Assembly: GCA_017853715.1 (NCBI GenBank)
Contig: JAFMIZ010000014.1
Coordinates: 1-39,029 of the forward strand
Origin: Pedosphaera sp.
GTDB lineage: Bacteria > Verrucomicrobiota > Verrucomicrobiia > Limisphaerales > DSYF01
Direction of reading: 5' to 3'
DNA: 39,029 nt
How positions within the stretch are numbered: the first letter of the stretch is position 1; each line of letters begins with the position of its first letter. The notes beneath the pieces are model-generated. The model saw only the letters and a list, made by a program, of their open reading frames with translations. It was not told where the DNA came from and searched no databases. Below, in pieces: positions 32,567 to 39,029 of the stretch. A program made the position numbers and the translations under genes.

Positions 32567-32962
32567 ATGGCACGCATCATTGGTGTAGAAATCCCGCCGA
32601 ACAAGCGCATTGATATCGCTCTGCGCTATGTTTACGGCATCGGTCCCTCCAACGCGAAGGAGATTTTGGCTGCGGCCAACATCGACCCCAGCATTCGCGC
32701 AAAGGACCTGACGGAAGCCCAACTTTCGCAGATCGTTCATGCGATTCAGGAAGGTAAGTATGTTATCGAAGGTGACCTTCGCCGCGAGATTGGTCTCAAC
32801 CTGAAGCGCATGCAGGCCATCAAGTGCTATCGTGGCGTTCGCCACTTGCGCGGACTGCCTGTGCGCGGCCAACGCACCCAGACCAACGCACGCACCCGCA
32901 AGGGACCGCGTCGCACGGTTGGTGTGCAACGCAATCCCAACGCCAAGACCGGCATCCACTAA
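32567..32962 (+). CDS. rpsM: 30S ribosomal protein S13
   Basis: 131 residues. It starts [20 protein letters not shown] and contains the helix-two-turn-helix [18 protein letters not shown], the [14 protein letters not shown] segment and the basic C terminus [20 protein letters not shown]13 contacts the P-site tRNA and forms a bridge to the large subunit. The tail after RKGPRR ([15 protein letters not shown]) is a little longer than usual. Confidence 0.98.
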   Translation: MARIIGVEIPPNKRIDIALRYVYGIGPSNAKEILAAANIDPSIRAKDLTEAQLSQIVHAIQEGKYVIEGDLRREIGLNLKRMQAIKCYRGVRHLRGLPVRGQRTQTNARTRKGPRRTVGVQRNPNAKTGIH

Positions 32963-32971
32963 TTTATTTCT

Positions 32972-33544
32972 ATGTCCGACGAGACGAAATCCAACAAGCC
33001 CGCTCCCGAGCAGGCGGCCGCACCTGCGGCTGAAAAGTCCGCCAAGGCTCCCAAGGCCAAGAAGGAAAAGGCTGCTGCTGCGCCTGCAGCTGATGCCGTT
33101 CCCGAAGCGCCCGCAATCGCCGCCGCACCCACCGCTGCTGAGTTGCTGGGTGAAGACCCCAACGCAAAGAAGATCGTCAAGGCCAAGGGCGCCAAGAACA
33201 TCACCTCTGGCGTGGCGAACATTCACGCGACGTTCAACAACACGCAGGTCAATATCACTGACATGCAGGGCAACATCATCGGCTGGTCCAGCGCAGGCCG
33301 CGTTGGTTTCAAAGGCTCACGCAAAAGCACGGCCTATGCGGCCCAGCAGGTGGCCCAAGACGCCGCTCGTCAGGCCATGTCCCACGGCATGCGTGAAGTC
33401 GAAGTCCGCGTCAAAGGACCTGGCTCCGGCCGCGAATCGGCCATCCGGGCTTTGCAGGCTATTGGCCTTGAAGTCACCATCATCAAGGATATCACCCCGG
33501 TGCCTCACAATGGTTGCCGTCCGCGCAAAAAGCGCCGCGTGTAG
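32972..33544 (+). CDS. rpsK: 30S ribosomal protein S11 with long N-terminal extension
   Basis: 190 residues, against about 129 for typical S11. The core starts near residue 66 with [20 protein letters not shown] and has the standard [31 protein letters not shown] and [15 protein letters not shown]. The first 65 residues are a low-complexity stretch of Ala, Lys, Pro and Glu (such as [20 protein letters not shown]) that is probably disordered. No Shine-Dalgarno sequence is visible before the ATG. S11 lies in the platform of the small subunit. Confidence 0.96.
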   Translation: MSDETKSNKPAPEQAAAPAAEKSAKAPKAKKEKAAAAPAADAVPEAPAIAAAPTAAELLGEDPNAKKIVKAKGAKNITSGVANIHATFNNTQVNITDMQGNIIGWSSAGRVGFKGSRKSTAYAAQQVAQDAARQAMSHGMREVEVRVKGPGSGRESAIRALQAIGLEVTIIKDITPVPHNGCRPRKKRRV

Positions 33545-33578
33545 TTTGTTTTTGCAGGAAACTTTTTAGAAGATTGTT

Positions 33579-34187
33579 ATGGCTCGTTACACTGGTCCTC
33601 GCGTTCGCATCAGCCGCCGTTTCGGCATCCCGATTTTCGGGGCGTCCAAGTATCTTGAACGCCGCGCTTACCCGCCGGGTGTTCATGGCCCAAAGTCCCG
33701 TCGCAAGACCACGGAATATGGTCAGGGCCTGATCGAGAAGCAAAAGCTCAAGTATTACTACGGTCTGCTCGAGCGCCAATTCCGCGGTGTGTATGAGAAG
33801 GCCATTCGCCGCCGTGGTGTTACCGGTGAACAGATGTTGCAGATTCTCGAAACGCGTCTCGACAACGTTGTCTACCAACTCGGCTTTGCTTCGACCCGTG
33901 CCGCTGCCCGCCAAATGGTTGGCCATGGTCATGTGCACGTGAACGGCAGCAAGGTGAACATTCCTTCGTATGCGCTGCGTGTGAACGATGTCATCACGGT
34001 CAAGAACACCAACGTTTCCCGCCAGATGGCGACGAAGAATCTCGAAAGCTCTACCAGCCGTGCGGTTCCGGACTGGTTGGCGTTGAGCAAGGATGAATTC
34101 AAGGGCGTGGTCATGCGCGTCCCCACTCGCGAGGAGATCCAGCCGATTGCCAACGAGCAAGCAGTCGTTGAATTTTATTCCCGTTAG
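33579..34187 (+). CDS. rpsD: 30S ribosomal protein S4
   Basis: 202 residues, standard. The start ARYTGPRVRISRRFGIPIFG, the segment LKYYYGLLERQFRGVYEKA and the S4 RNA-binding domain (RLDNVVYQLGFASTRAAARQ followed by HGHVHVNGSKVNIPSYALR) are intact. No zinc-binding CxxC cluster is present at the N terminus, so this is the zinc-free form. S4 starts assembly of the small subunit body. Confidence 0.98.
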   Translation: MARYTGPRVRISRRFGIPIFGASKYLERRAYPPGVHGPKSRRKTTEYGQGLIEKQKLKYYYGLLERQFRGVYEKAIRRRGVTGEQMLQILETRLDNVVYQLGFASTRAAARQMVGHGHVHVNGSKVNIPSYALRVNDVITVKNTNVSRQMATKNLESSTSRAVPDWLALSKDEFKGVVMRVPTREEIQPIANEQAVVEFYSR

Positions 34188-34198
34188 CAAACCAAACC

Positions 34199-34262
34199 GG
34201 AGTGGTGGAGTGTTGGAGAGATGGAGCGACACAATCCTCCAGTGCTGCAACAGCCCGTCACT
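34199..34262. repeat. TGGAG-rich repeat between rpsD and rpoA
   Basis: The 154-base gap between rpsD and rpoA begins with several near-copies of an 8-base unit ending tggag, followed by ctccagtgctg and a closing tcactcc that partly complements the first units. It resembles short dispersed repeats rather than coding or terminator sequence. The nearby genes have gaps of mostly under 40 bases, so this is an insertion-like stretch. Its origin is inferred. Confidence 0.45.
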
Positions 34263-34341
34263 CCAAAACAATTACACGGACTTCGGATGCGGCTTGGGAA
34301 TAACCGCGCCGCGGTCAGATTAAAATTGTTGAAAGGAAACC

Positions 34342-35352
34342 ATGCCAGTTCGTTTAGGTCGTTTTGAAATGCCCAAGCGTCTCGTCAAAGACGACGAGTC
34401 GGCCACAGAGACATACGCCAAGTTTTTTGCCGAGCCGTTTGAAACCGGTTTCGGTCACACCATCGGCAACTCCCTCCGCCGCGTCCTCCTCAGCTCGTTG
34501 GAAGGTGCCGCCATCACCTCTGTCAAGATTGACGGCGCGATGCATGAGTTCGCCGTGATCGAAGGCGTCGTTGAAGACGTCACGGAAATCGTGCTGAACT
34601 TGAAGAAGATCAAGTTCAAGTGCGCCTCCCGCGAGCCGCAAACCCTGTTGCTCTCCGTCAACAAGGACGGCGTGGTGACCGCCGGCGACATTCAGCTCAA
34701 CCAGAACATCGAGCTGGTCAACCCCGACCAGTTGATCTGCACGCTCGACAAGAAGAAGAAGTTCGAGATGGAGCTGGAGATCAAGGTTGGCCGTGGTTTC
34801 TGCCCTGGCGATGAAAACAAGAAGGTCGGTCAGGCCATTGGCGTGATCGCGATTGACTCCATTTTCTCCCCGGTGACACGCGTCCGTTACGGCGTCGAAG
34901 CCGCCCGCGTTGGTCAACGCACCGACTACGACCGTCTGGTTGTTGAAGTGTGGACCGATGGCCGCCTCACGCCCGATGATGCTTTGACCCAGGCTTCGGC
35001 CATTCTCCACCATCATCTGGACGTGTTTGTTGGCTACGACAAGAACGCCGTTGAGTTTGAAGAAGTGGCTGACCGTCAGGACGACGACAAAGCCAAGCTG
35101 AAGAAGTTGCTCGCAATGAGCGTGAATGAGATCGAGTTGAGCGTTCGCGCTGCGAACTGCTTGAACAACGCGAACATCACGACCGTCGGCCAGCTCGCGA
35201 TGAAGAGCGAGCAGGAGATGCTGAAGTATCGTAACTTCGGCAAGAAGTCGCTCAACGAGATCAAGGACAAGCTGCAGGCTCTGGGCCTCTCCTTGGGCAT
35301 GACTTTCGAGAATGACCTCGTGGATGGCCCGAAGGAAGAAAAGGCCGCCTGA
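34342..35352 (+). CDS. rpoA: RNA polymerase alpha subunit
   Basis: 336 residues. The N-terminal assembly domain has FAEPFETGFGHTIGNSLRRVLLSS, the central part includes NPDQLICTLDKKKKFEMELE and VTRVRYGVEAARVGQRTDYD, and the C-terminal domain contains ELSVRAANCLNNANITTVGQ and LKYRNFGKKSLNEIKDKL, which binds UP elements and activators. AAAGGA stands 6 bases before the ATG. A repeat-like stretch separates it from rpsD, so it may have its own upstream signals. Confidence 0.98.
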   Translation: MPVRLGRFEMPKRLVKDDESATETYAKFFAEPFETGFGHTIGNSLRRVLLSSLEGAAITSVKIDGAMHEFAVIEGVVEDVTEIVLNLKKIKFKCASREPQTLLLSVNKDGVVTAGDIQLNQNIELVNPDQLICTLDKKKKFEMELEIKVGRGFCPGDENKKVGQAIGVIAIDSIFSPVTRVRYGVEAARVGQRTDYDRLVVEVWTDGRLTPDDALTQASAILHHHLDVFVGYDKNAVEFEEVADRQDDDKAKLKKLLAMSVNEIELSVRAANCLNNANITTVGQLAMKSEQEMLKYRNFGKKSLNEIKDKLQALGLSLGMTFENDLVDGPKEEKAA

Positions 35353-35380
35353 GTTGAAGTTGAGGAAGGATTGATGATTT

Positions 35381-35845
35381 ATGCGACATCTTAAACGCAC
35401 CGCCAAGTTGGGCCGCACGAGCGAGCACCGCAACGCGATGCTGGTCAACCTCGTGTCGAGCTTGATCAAGCACAAGCGGGTGACTACCACGCTGGCCAAG
35501 GCGAAGGCCGCCCGTTCTGTGGCGGAAAAAATGGTGACTCTCGGTAAGCAGGGCACCCTGCACGCCCGCCGTCTCGCTGCTGCGCGACTCCGCTACCAAG
35601 GCCGCTCACTGGACCAGACCAAGGAAGAGCGCAAGAAGTGGCGCAAGAACGAGGACGTGGTTCATATCCTGTTCGACCAGATTGCGCCGGTGTTCAAGGA
35701 CCGCAAGGGGGGCTACACCCGCATCGTTAAACTCGGCGAACGCCGTGGCGATGTGGCCAAGATGGCGATCTTGGAATGGGTCGAAACACCCGCCGCCGAA
35801 ACTGCGCCGGCTGAACCCCCGGCTGCTGAAGGCGAAAAGAAGTAA
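35381..35845 (+). CDS. rplQ: 50S ribosomal protein L17
   Basis: 154 residues. It starts MRHLKRTAKLGRTSEHRNAM and has the family NLVSSLIKHKRVTTTLAKAKAAR split over its first helices, and VFKDRKGGYTRIVKLGERRGD near the end. After the conserved part, about 20 residues form an Ala/Pro/Glu-rich tail (AETAPAEPPAAEGEKK), echoing the extensions of S11 and S5. It is the last gene of the run, followed 16 bases later by a strong terminator. Confidence 0.97.
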   Translation: MRHLKRTAKLGRTSEHRNAMLVNLVSSLIKHKRVTTTLAKAKAARSVAEKMVTLGKQGTLHARRLAAARLRYQGRSLDQTKEERKKWRKNEDVVHILFDQIAPVFKDRKGGYTRIVKLGERRGDVAKMAILEWVETPAAETAPAEPPAAEGEKK

Positions 35846-35861
35846 GCGCTTCTAGAAATTC

Positions 35862-35891
35862 AAAAGCCCGCTCGCAAGAGCGGGCTTTTTT
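35862..35891 (+). terminator. Strong intrinsic terminator of the ribosomal operon
   Basis: A perfect 12-bp stem (arms 35862-35873 and 35878-35889) with a GCAA tetraloop, followed by a run of T that starts inside the stem (35886-35891). It directly follows rplQ and should end the long ribosomal transcript. The stem is also symmetrical enough to work in the other direction. Confidence 0.9.
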
Positions 35892-35923
35892 GCTTGTCGG
35901 CCCGGCAGGGCGGACTGATCAGT

Positions 35924-36090
35924 TGGCTGAAGTCCGATGCACACCCGGCAAGGTGAGGTGCTAGCCGGACAGCAGTGGCATATCCGCCGCAAGGCGGAAT
36001 CCGAAGGCAGCTTGTAAGCAAAACCGGCGGCGGTGAATTGCCCGCTGGTCGACAAGCGCATCGCGAGCAATACTTGGTGGGCGATCATTC
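35924..36090 (+). mobile_element. Structured non-coding stretch, possible group II intron remnant
   Basis: No gene fits here. Bases 35932-35970 fold as nested stems (gtccg/cggac, ccgg/ccgg) around ggcaaggtgaggtgctag, and 35983-35998 is a perfect 6-bp stem with a GCAA tetraloop. The order and wording of this stretch (gaagtccgatgc, then gccggacagcagtggcatat, then ccgcaaggcgg) recall the 5' parts of bacterial group II introns from memory. No reverse transcriptase follows, so only a fragment could remain. This identification is tentative; the hairpins themselves are certain. Confidence 0.35.
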
Positions 36091-36207
36091 TAACGGCCCT
36101 TGCAAGCGGCACACCAACAGCACATCACCCTTCGTCTCTGGCGCGGCAACATGCCGGTCATGCCGAAGGTTCCCTCCAGCGCCGACACCGTTTGCCACCC
36201 AAGTTCC

Positions 36208-36238
36208 GGCAAAACAGCCCGATGGCGGGCTCCTTGCC
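36208..36238 (-). terminator. Hairpin after the CIA30-family gene
   Basis: Nested arms (36208-36212 with 36234-36238, and 36216-36221 with 36226-36231) form a stem of two helices about 40 bases after the CIA30-family stop. On the minus strand the inner stem is followed by GTTTTGCC. It could terminate the minus-strand transcript that includes the SDR, tspO remnant and CIA30 genes. Confidence 0.4.
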
Positions 36239-36272
36239 AAGCGGGCCTTCGGTGTGTGTGGTGCATGAGCTT

Positions 36273-36860
36273 TTAGCGTGCGGCTTTGATCCAGCCAATT
36301 TCCAGCCGAAACGGTCCGGCTTGTTTGTCCGAGATGAGAAAGCCAACCGAGTTGACCCCCGCGGGATCCAGCGGCGGCACGTCGGTCAGCACTCGCCCAC
36401 GGAAGGTGGGCACAAAATCGCTGAACGCCAGCCGATGCTCCTCCCACTCGCCTTGTTTCGTGGTGAAACTGCATTGGTAAAGCGGAGAGTCGAAACCTAC
36501 CCCGGTGCGCGCGCTGAATTTGTAGCGGCGTCCATCCCCGCGCACCCGCAGGACAAAAGCGGTAAGGCCTGCCAGATTCTCGCGCACGGGCGTGGAGCGT
36601 ACGGAAGCAAAGCCGCCGTTATTCTCCAGCCGCACGGTGCCGCTGAAAACAGCGCCACCGTTGGTCAGCACCTGAAACTGACTGGCGGAAACCCCGCCCA
36701 TCACGCCGTCGGTGACTACGTCCCAAGCGGGCGAATGGGTGGCGGTCTCAAAGTTGAACAAAGTTTTGTTGGTCGCCGTATCAGCGTTCATGGTGATGGC
36801 CAGGGAGGTTAGTGCGAGTGCGGGAAAGCCTCGCGTGAATTGGGTTAGGGTCGAAGTCAT
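36273..36860 (-). CDS. CIA30 family protein
   Basis: 195 residues. After a signal-like N terminus (PALALTSLAITMNADT) comes the CIA30 beta-sandwich: FNFETATHSPAWDVVTDGVM, then MGGVSASQFQVL, FSGTVRLENNGGFASVRSTP, VRGDGRRYKFSARTG and a final VGFLISDKQAGPFRLEIGWI. The D-GVMGG motif is diagnostic. The mitochondrial homologue assists complex I assembly; bacterial members are often exported or attached to oxidoreductase-like neighbours, and their role is not settled. It lies downstream of the SDR and tspO genes on the same strand. Confidence 0.85.
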   Translation of the reverse strand: MTSTLTQFTRGFPALALTSLAITMNADTATNKTLFNFETATHSPAWDVVTDGVMGGVSASQFQVLTNGGAVFSGTVRLENNGGFASVRSTPVRENLAGLTAFVLRVRGDGRRYKFSARTGVGFDSPLYQCSFTTKQGEWEEHRLAFSDFVPTFRGRVLTDVPPLDPAGVNSVGFLISDKQAGPFRLEIGWIKAAR

Positions 36861-36867
36861 TTGCCTT

Positions 36868-37128
36868 GCCGCAGTTCAGGGATTCAGTTGCCACAGCGTA
36901 AAGTTTAACACCGCCGCCAAACCAGCCATGCGGCTACCGCCATCATCGTGTGGAGCGCCGTCCAGACCGGACCGAAAATCCACCCCGGCATATTCCACGA
37001 CGGCTTCTTCAGCGATGGATGCCATTCACCGGGCATGGACCACTCGCCCACCGCGCCGCCTTGAAGCAGGGCAACATCCCGCCAGCCAGCGGGAGCAGCC
37101 GGCGGCTGCGTGTGTTGTCGCTGGTCAT
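36868..37128 (-). pseudogene. tspO: Broken tspO (tryptophan-rich sensory protein)
   Basis: TspO/MBR proteins have five membrane segments and about 155-160 residues. Here an ATG at 37128 opens with TSDNTRSRRLLPLAGGMLPCF in one frame. The frame then shifts near 37055-37068, and GEWSMPGEWHPSLKKPSWN followed by IFGPVWTALHTMMAVAAWLVWRR continues the family sequence in another, including the WIFGPVWT motif. A TGT-TAA then stops it, with only a short trace (LNFTLWQLNP) in a third frame before homology ends. At least two frame changes and loss of the last three membrane segments make it non-functional. It sits just after the SDR gene, a common partner of tspO. Confidence 0.75.
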
Positions 37129-37137
37129 GGCGGCCCT

Positions 37138-38589
37138 TCAACTCTTTCTCTCAGCGCCTCGTGCCAAGCCGCGCAGCATTCCGGCAAATACAAGCTGATG
37201 CAGCGGCCACACGCCATACCAATACGCCAGCCCCCACAATCCCAGCGGATCGAACGTCGCCCTCTGGCACAGCCGCGCCCCGGTTCCCTCCGGTTGCACC
37301 TCGAATTCCAGCCACGCCCGCCCCGGCAGTTTCATCTCGGCCGCCAGCCGTAGCCGCTGGCCCGGCTGAATGGATTCGACACGCCAGCAATCCAGCGTGT
37401 CGCCCACCCGCAACCGCTCCGGGTCACGGCGACCCCGACGCATGCCCACCCCGCCTAAGAGCAAGTCCAGCCAGCCACGCACAGCCCAAAGCCAGTTCGC
37501 ATAATGCCAGCCCGCTGCACCACCGATGCGTTCGACGACCGCAAACACTTCGGCCGGTGACGCCGCAACCCGCGTAGAGCGCGAATCCATGAGACGGTTT
37601 CCCAATCGTGTGCCGCCCCACTGGCAGGGCGTATTCGCGGCAGCGGACGTGGCATCCGACCAGCGGGTTTGCGCGAAGCTGGAGTCTTCGTTCCGCAAGG
37701 CCAACGCGATCGCTTCGCCCACGCCGACCGGCCGGATGCGGAACAGGCGCTGCGCCGAATCGTCACGCACCACCGTTGGGTGACGGAGGCTGTCCACCAG
37801 CTTGCGGCCCACGCGGGCATACAACGGCGTCACCAAGCCCAACCACAAACTCGACAGCCGCGGCGTCAGTAGCGGCACGGGAATCATCAGCCGCCGCAGC
37901 CCGCGTTGACGGGCGTATTCCCGCATCAGTGCGCCATAGGAAACCTGGTCTGGCCCGCCGATTTCGACGGTCAGGTTACAGTTGCCCGTCTCCACAGTCA
38001 GGGCCGCGCGTAAATAGCCGAGCACATCGCCGATGGCGATCGGCTGCGCCGTCACCCGCACCCAGCGCGGCATCACCATTACCGGTAATCGCTCCACCAA
38101 TGCCCGTATCATCTCGAAGGACAAGCTGCCCGAGCCAATGATGATGGACGCCCGGAACTCGATCACTGGCACGCCATGCGCCCGCAATCGCTCTCCCACC
38201 TCATGCCGGCTGCGGAGGTGCGCCGACAAGTCCGGCTCATCCTCACCCAATCCTCCCAGGTAAATGATGCGCTGCACGCCCGCGGTCCGTGCAGCGGCGG
38301 CGAAGCTCTCCGCCGCCAGCCGGTCCTGCATTTCAAAATCGCCCGTCGCGCCCATTGAATGAACCAGGTAGAATGCAGCAGTCACCCCCTGCATGGCCGC
38401 CGACATCGATGCGGCGTTGAGCAAGTCACCTTGTACCACTTCGACGCCGTCGGGCACACGGGACGCCAAATGTTCCGGCTGCCTTGCCAGACAACGCACG
38501 CGCCAGCCATCCGCCACCAGCAGCGGCAGGAGCCGCCCGCCGACGTAGCCCGTCGCGCCCGTCAGTAGAATATTGCCAGGTTTATCCAT
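37138..38589 (-). CDS. SDR family NAD(P)-binding protein fused to DUF2867
   Basis: 483 residues. The N-terminal 290 residues form an atypical SDR/NmrA-like Rossmann domain with TGATGYVGGRLLPLL, AAFYLVHSMG and IIYLGGLGE. The C-terminal 170 residues form a DUF2867 domain (VAASPAEVFAVVERIGGAAGWHY split over its first helix, then the region ending LAYWYGVWPLHQLVFAGML). Such fusions are often located by carotenoid, photolyase or tspO genes and are thought to be membrane-associated oxidoreductases; the substrate is not known. The start ATG at 38589 gives a clean beginning (DKPGNILLTGATG). Confidence 0.9.
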   Translation of the reverse strand: MDKPGNILLTGATGYVGGRLLPLLVADGWRVRCLARQPEHLASRVPDGVEVVQGDLLNAASMSAAMQGVTAAFYLVHSMGATGDFEMQDRLAAESFAAAARTAGVQRIIYLGGLGEDEPDLSAHLRSRHEVGERLRAHGVPVIEFRASIIIGSGSLSFEMIRALVERLPVMVMPRWVRVTAQPIAIGDVLGYLRAALTVETGNCNLTVEIGGPDQVSYGALMREYARQRGLRRLMIPVPLLTPRLSSLWLGLVTPLYARVGRKLVDSLRHPTVVRDDSAQRLFRIRPVGVGEAIALALRNEDSSFAQTRWSDATSAAANTPCQWGGTRLGNRLMDSRSTRVAASPAEVFAVVERIGGAAGWHYANWLWAVRGWLDLLLGGVGMRRGRRDPERLRVGDTLDCWRVESIQPGQRLRLAAEMKLPGRAWLEFEVQPEGTGARLCQRATFDPLGLWGLAYWYGVWPLHQLVFAGMLRGLARGAERKS

Positions 38590-38965
38590 GTTTGGCGGCT
38601 AGCCACTTGTCCAATTAACGCGTGTGCCATGTGGAGATGCGGTCAAGGCAACGCACGGTAGCACACTGAGTTCCCCTTCACCCACTCCAAAATGGTAGTT
38701 GTGTGCGTCAAGTTCAGCAAAATGGTTTTTCAGGGTGACCACGAGGTAAAACGAAGCGAATCAAGACTGCCGGAGCAGTCGCGCCCGCTGTCCAGCTGCC
38801 CGCGTTGGAGTTCATCGCTTTATGCTCCCACTATCGACGTCCCACCAATCTCAGCACGCTCGGCAATCTTTAGGCGCGCCGTCCGGCACGAAGGAATAAT
38901 TGCCGGTGGTGCTGCCACCGTCCTGCCTATCGTGCTGGGCCTCCGGCCCGGCACCGCTCCCCAAA
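38590..38965. other. Intergenic stretch with no recognisable gene
   Basis: No open frame with family features was seen on either strand. Two hairpins are visible near 38900-38955 (a cggtgg/ccaccg stem and a longer gtgc...gcac stem around gggcc/ggccc). On the minus strand a frame of about 65 codons is interrupted by stops and shows no family. It may be decayed or repetitive sequence; nothing firm can be said. Confidence 0.4.
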
Positions 38966-39003
38966 AGCAAAAGGGCCGGATGTTTTGTTCATCCGGCCCT
39001 TTC
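38966..39003 (-). terminator. Perfect 13-bp hairpin terminator near the right edge
   Basis: Arms 38970-38982 and 38990-39002 are exact reverse complements around a 7-base loop. On the minus strand the stem is followed by TTTTGCTTTTGG, a good T-rich tail, so it probably ends a minus-strand transcript entering from beyond the right edge. On the plus strand the tail is weaker (TTTCGGG). Confidence 0.7.
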
Positions 39004-39029
39004 GGGTTGGTTGGTGGCGCTTGCGCGCC

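Noticed and set aside
34354-35556. 400-codon open frame on the minus strand across rpoA and rplQ
   Set aside because: It is the antisense shadow of two certain genes with strong codon bias; the product shows no family features.

Overview
The window reads as a chromosomal core-genome segment of a PVC-group bacterium, most likely Verrucomicrobiota of the Pedosphaera/Limisphaera kind. This is an inference from protein flavour, not a database result. Supporting signs are a decayed iduronate-2-sulfatase-like gene, many starts without a Shine-Dalgarno sequence, non-ATG starts (tilS, rpsE, infA), Ala/Lys/Pro- or Arg/Gly-rich extensions on ribosomal proteins, and short repeat insertions in and between genes. 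No tRNA, rRNA, CRISPR array or intact mobile element was found.

Left part (1-14.2 kb). On the minus strand lie a uracil-DNA glycosylase family gene with a 3' frameshift and a class V aminotransferase downstream of a secreted protein of unknown function. On the plus strand follow a TPR protein, mtnA (methionine salvage) carrying an in-frame palindromic insertion, and yajQ. infA (minus) meets yajQ tail to tail with overlapping stop codons. Then come a DUF309 protein, tilS, ftsH, rpe, a phosphohexomutase and a single-domain response regulator on the plus strand. An accessory patch follows: a sulfatase pseudogene, an AraC-type regulator and a small lipoprotein.

Middle (14.3-22.7 kb). thyA and folA (plus) face a minus-strand run. 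Its first part is folP-cdaA-cdaR-glmM, which links folate synthesis, cyclic di-AMP and the first committed steps of peptidoglycan precursor synthesis. Its second part is a haem/cytochrome group (ccsA/hemX-like, hemA, hemC) plus a VOC-family protein.

Right part (22.7-35.9 kb). A long plus-strand S10-spc-alpha ribosomal run starts abruptly at rplB, preceded by a plausible promoter. Order: rplB rpsS rplV rpsC rplP rpmC rpsQ rplN rplX rplE rpsN rpsH rplF rplR rpsE rplO secY map infA2 rpmJ rpsM rpsK rpsD rpoA rplQ, closed by a strong intrinsic terminator. rpsJ, rplC, rplD and rplW are not upstream, rpmD is missing from its usual place, and the operon copy of IF-1 is a divergent paralogue of the canonical one at 5.0-5.3 kb.

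Right edge (35.9-39.0 kb). A structured stretch that may be a group II intron remnant, a CIA30-family protein, a broken tspO, an SDR/DUF2867 fusion protein, and about 440 bases with no recognisable gene that end in a perfect 13-bp terminator hairpin.

No wholly new multi-gene system stands out. The observations most worth checking are the in-frame palindrome in mtnA, the second IF-1, the hairpin with a U tract directly before folA, the CdaA DGG motif, and the several genes caught in decay.
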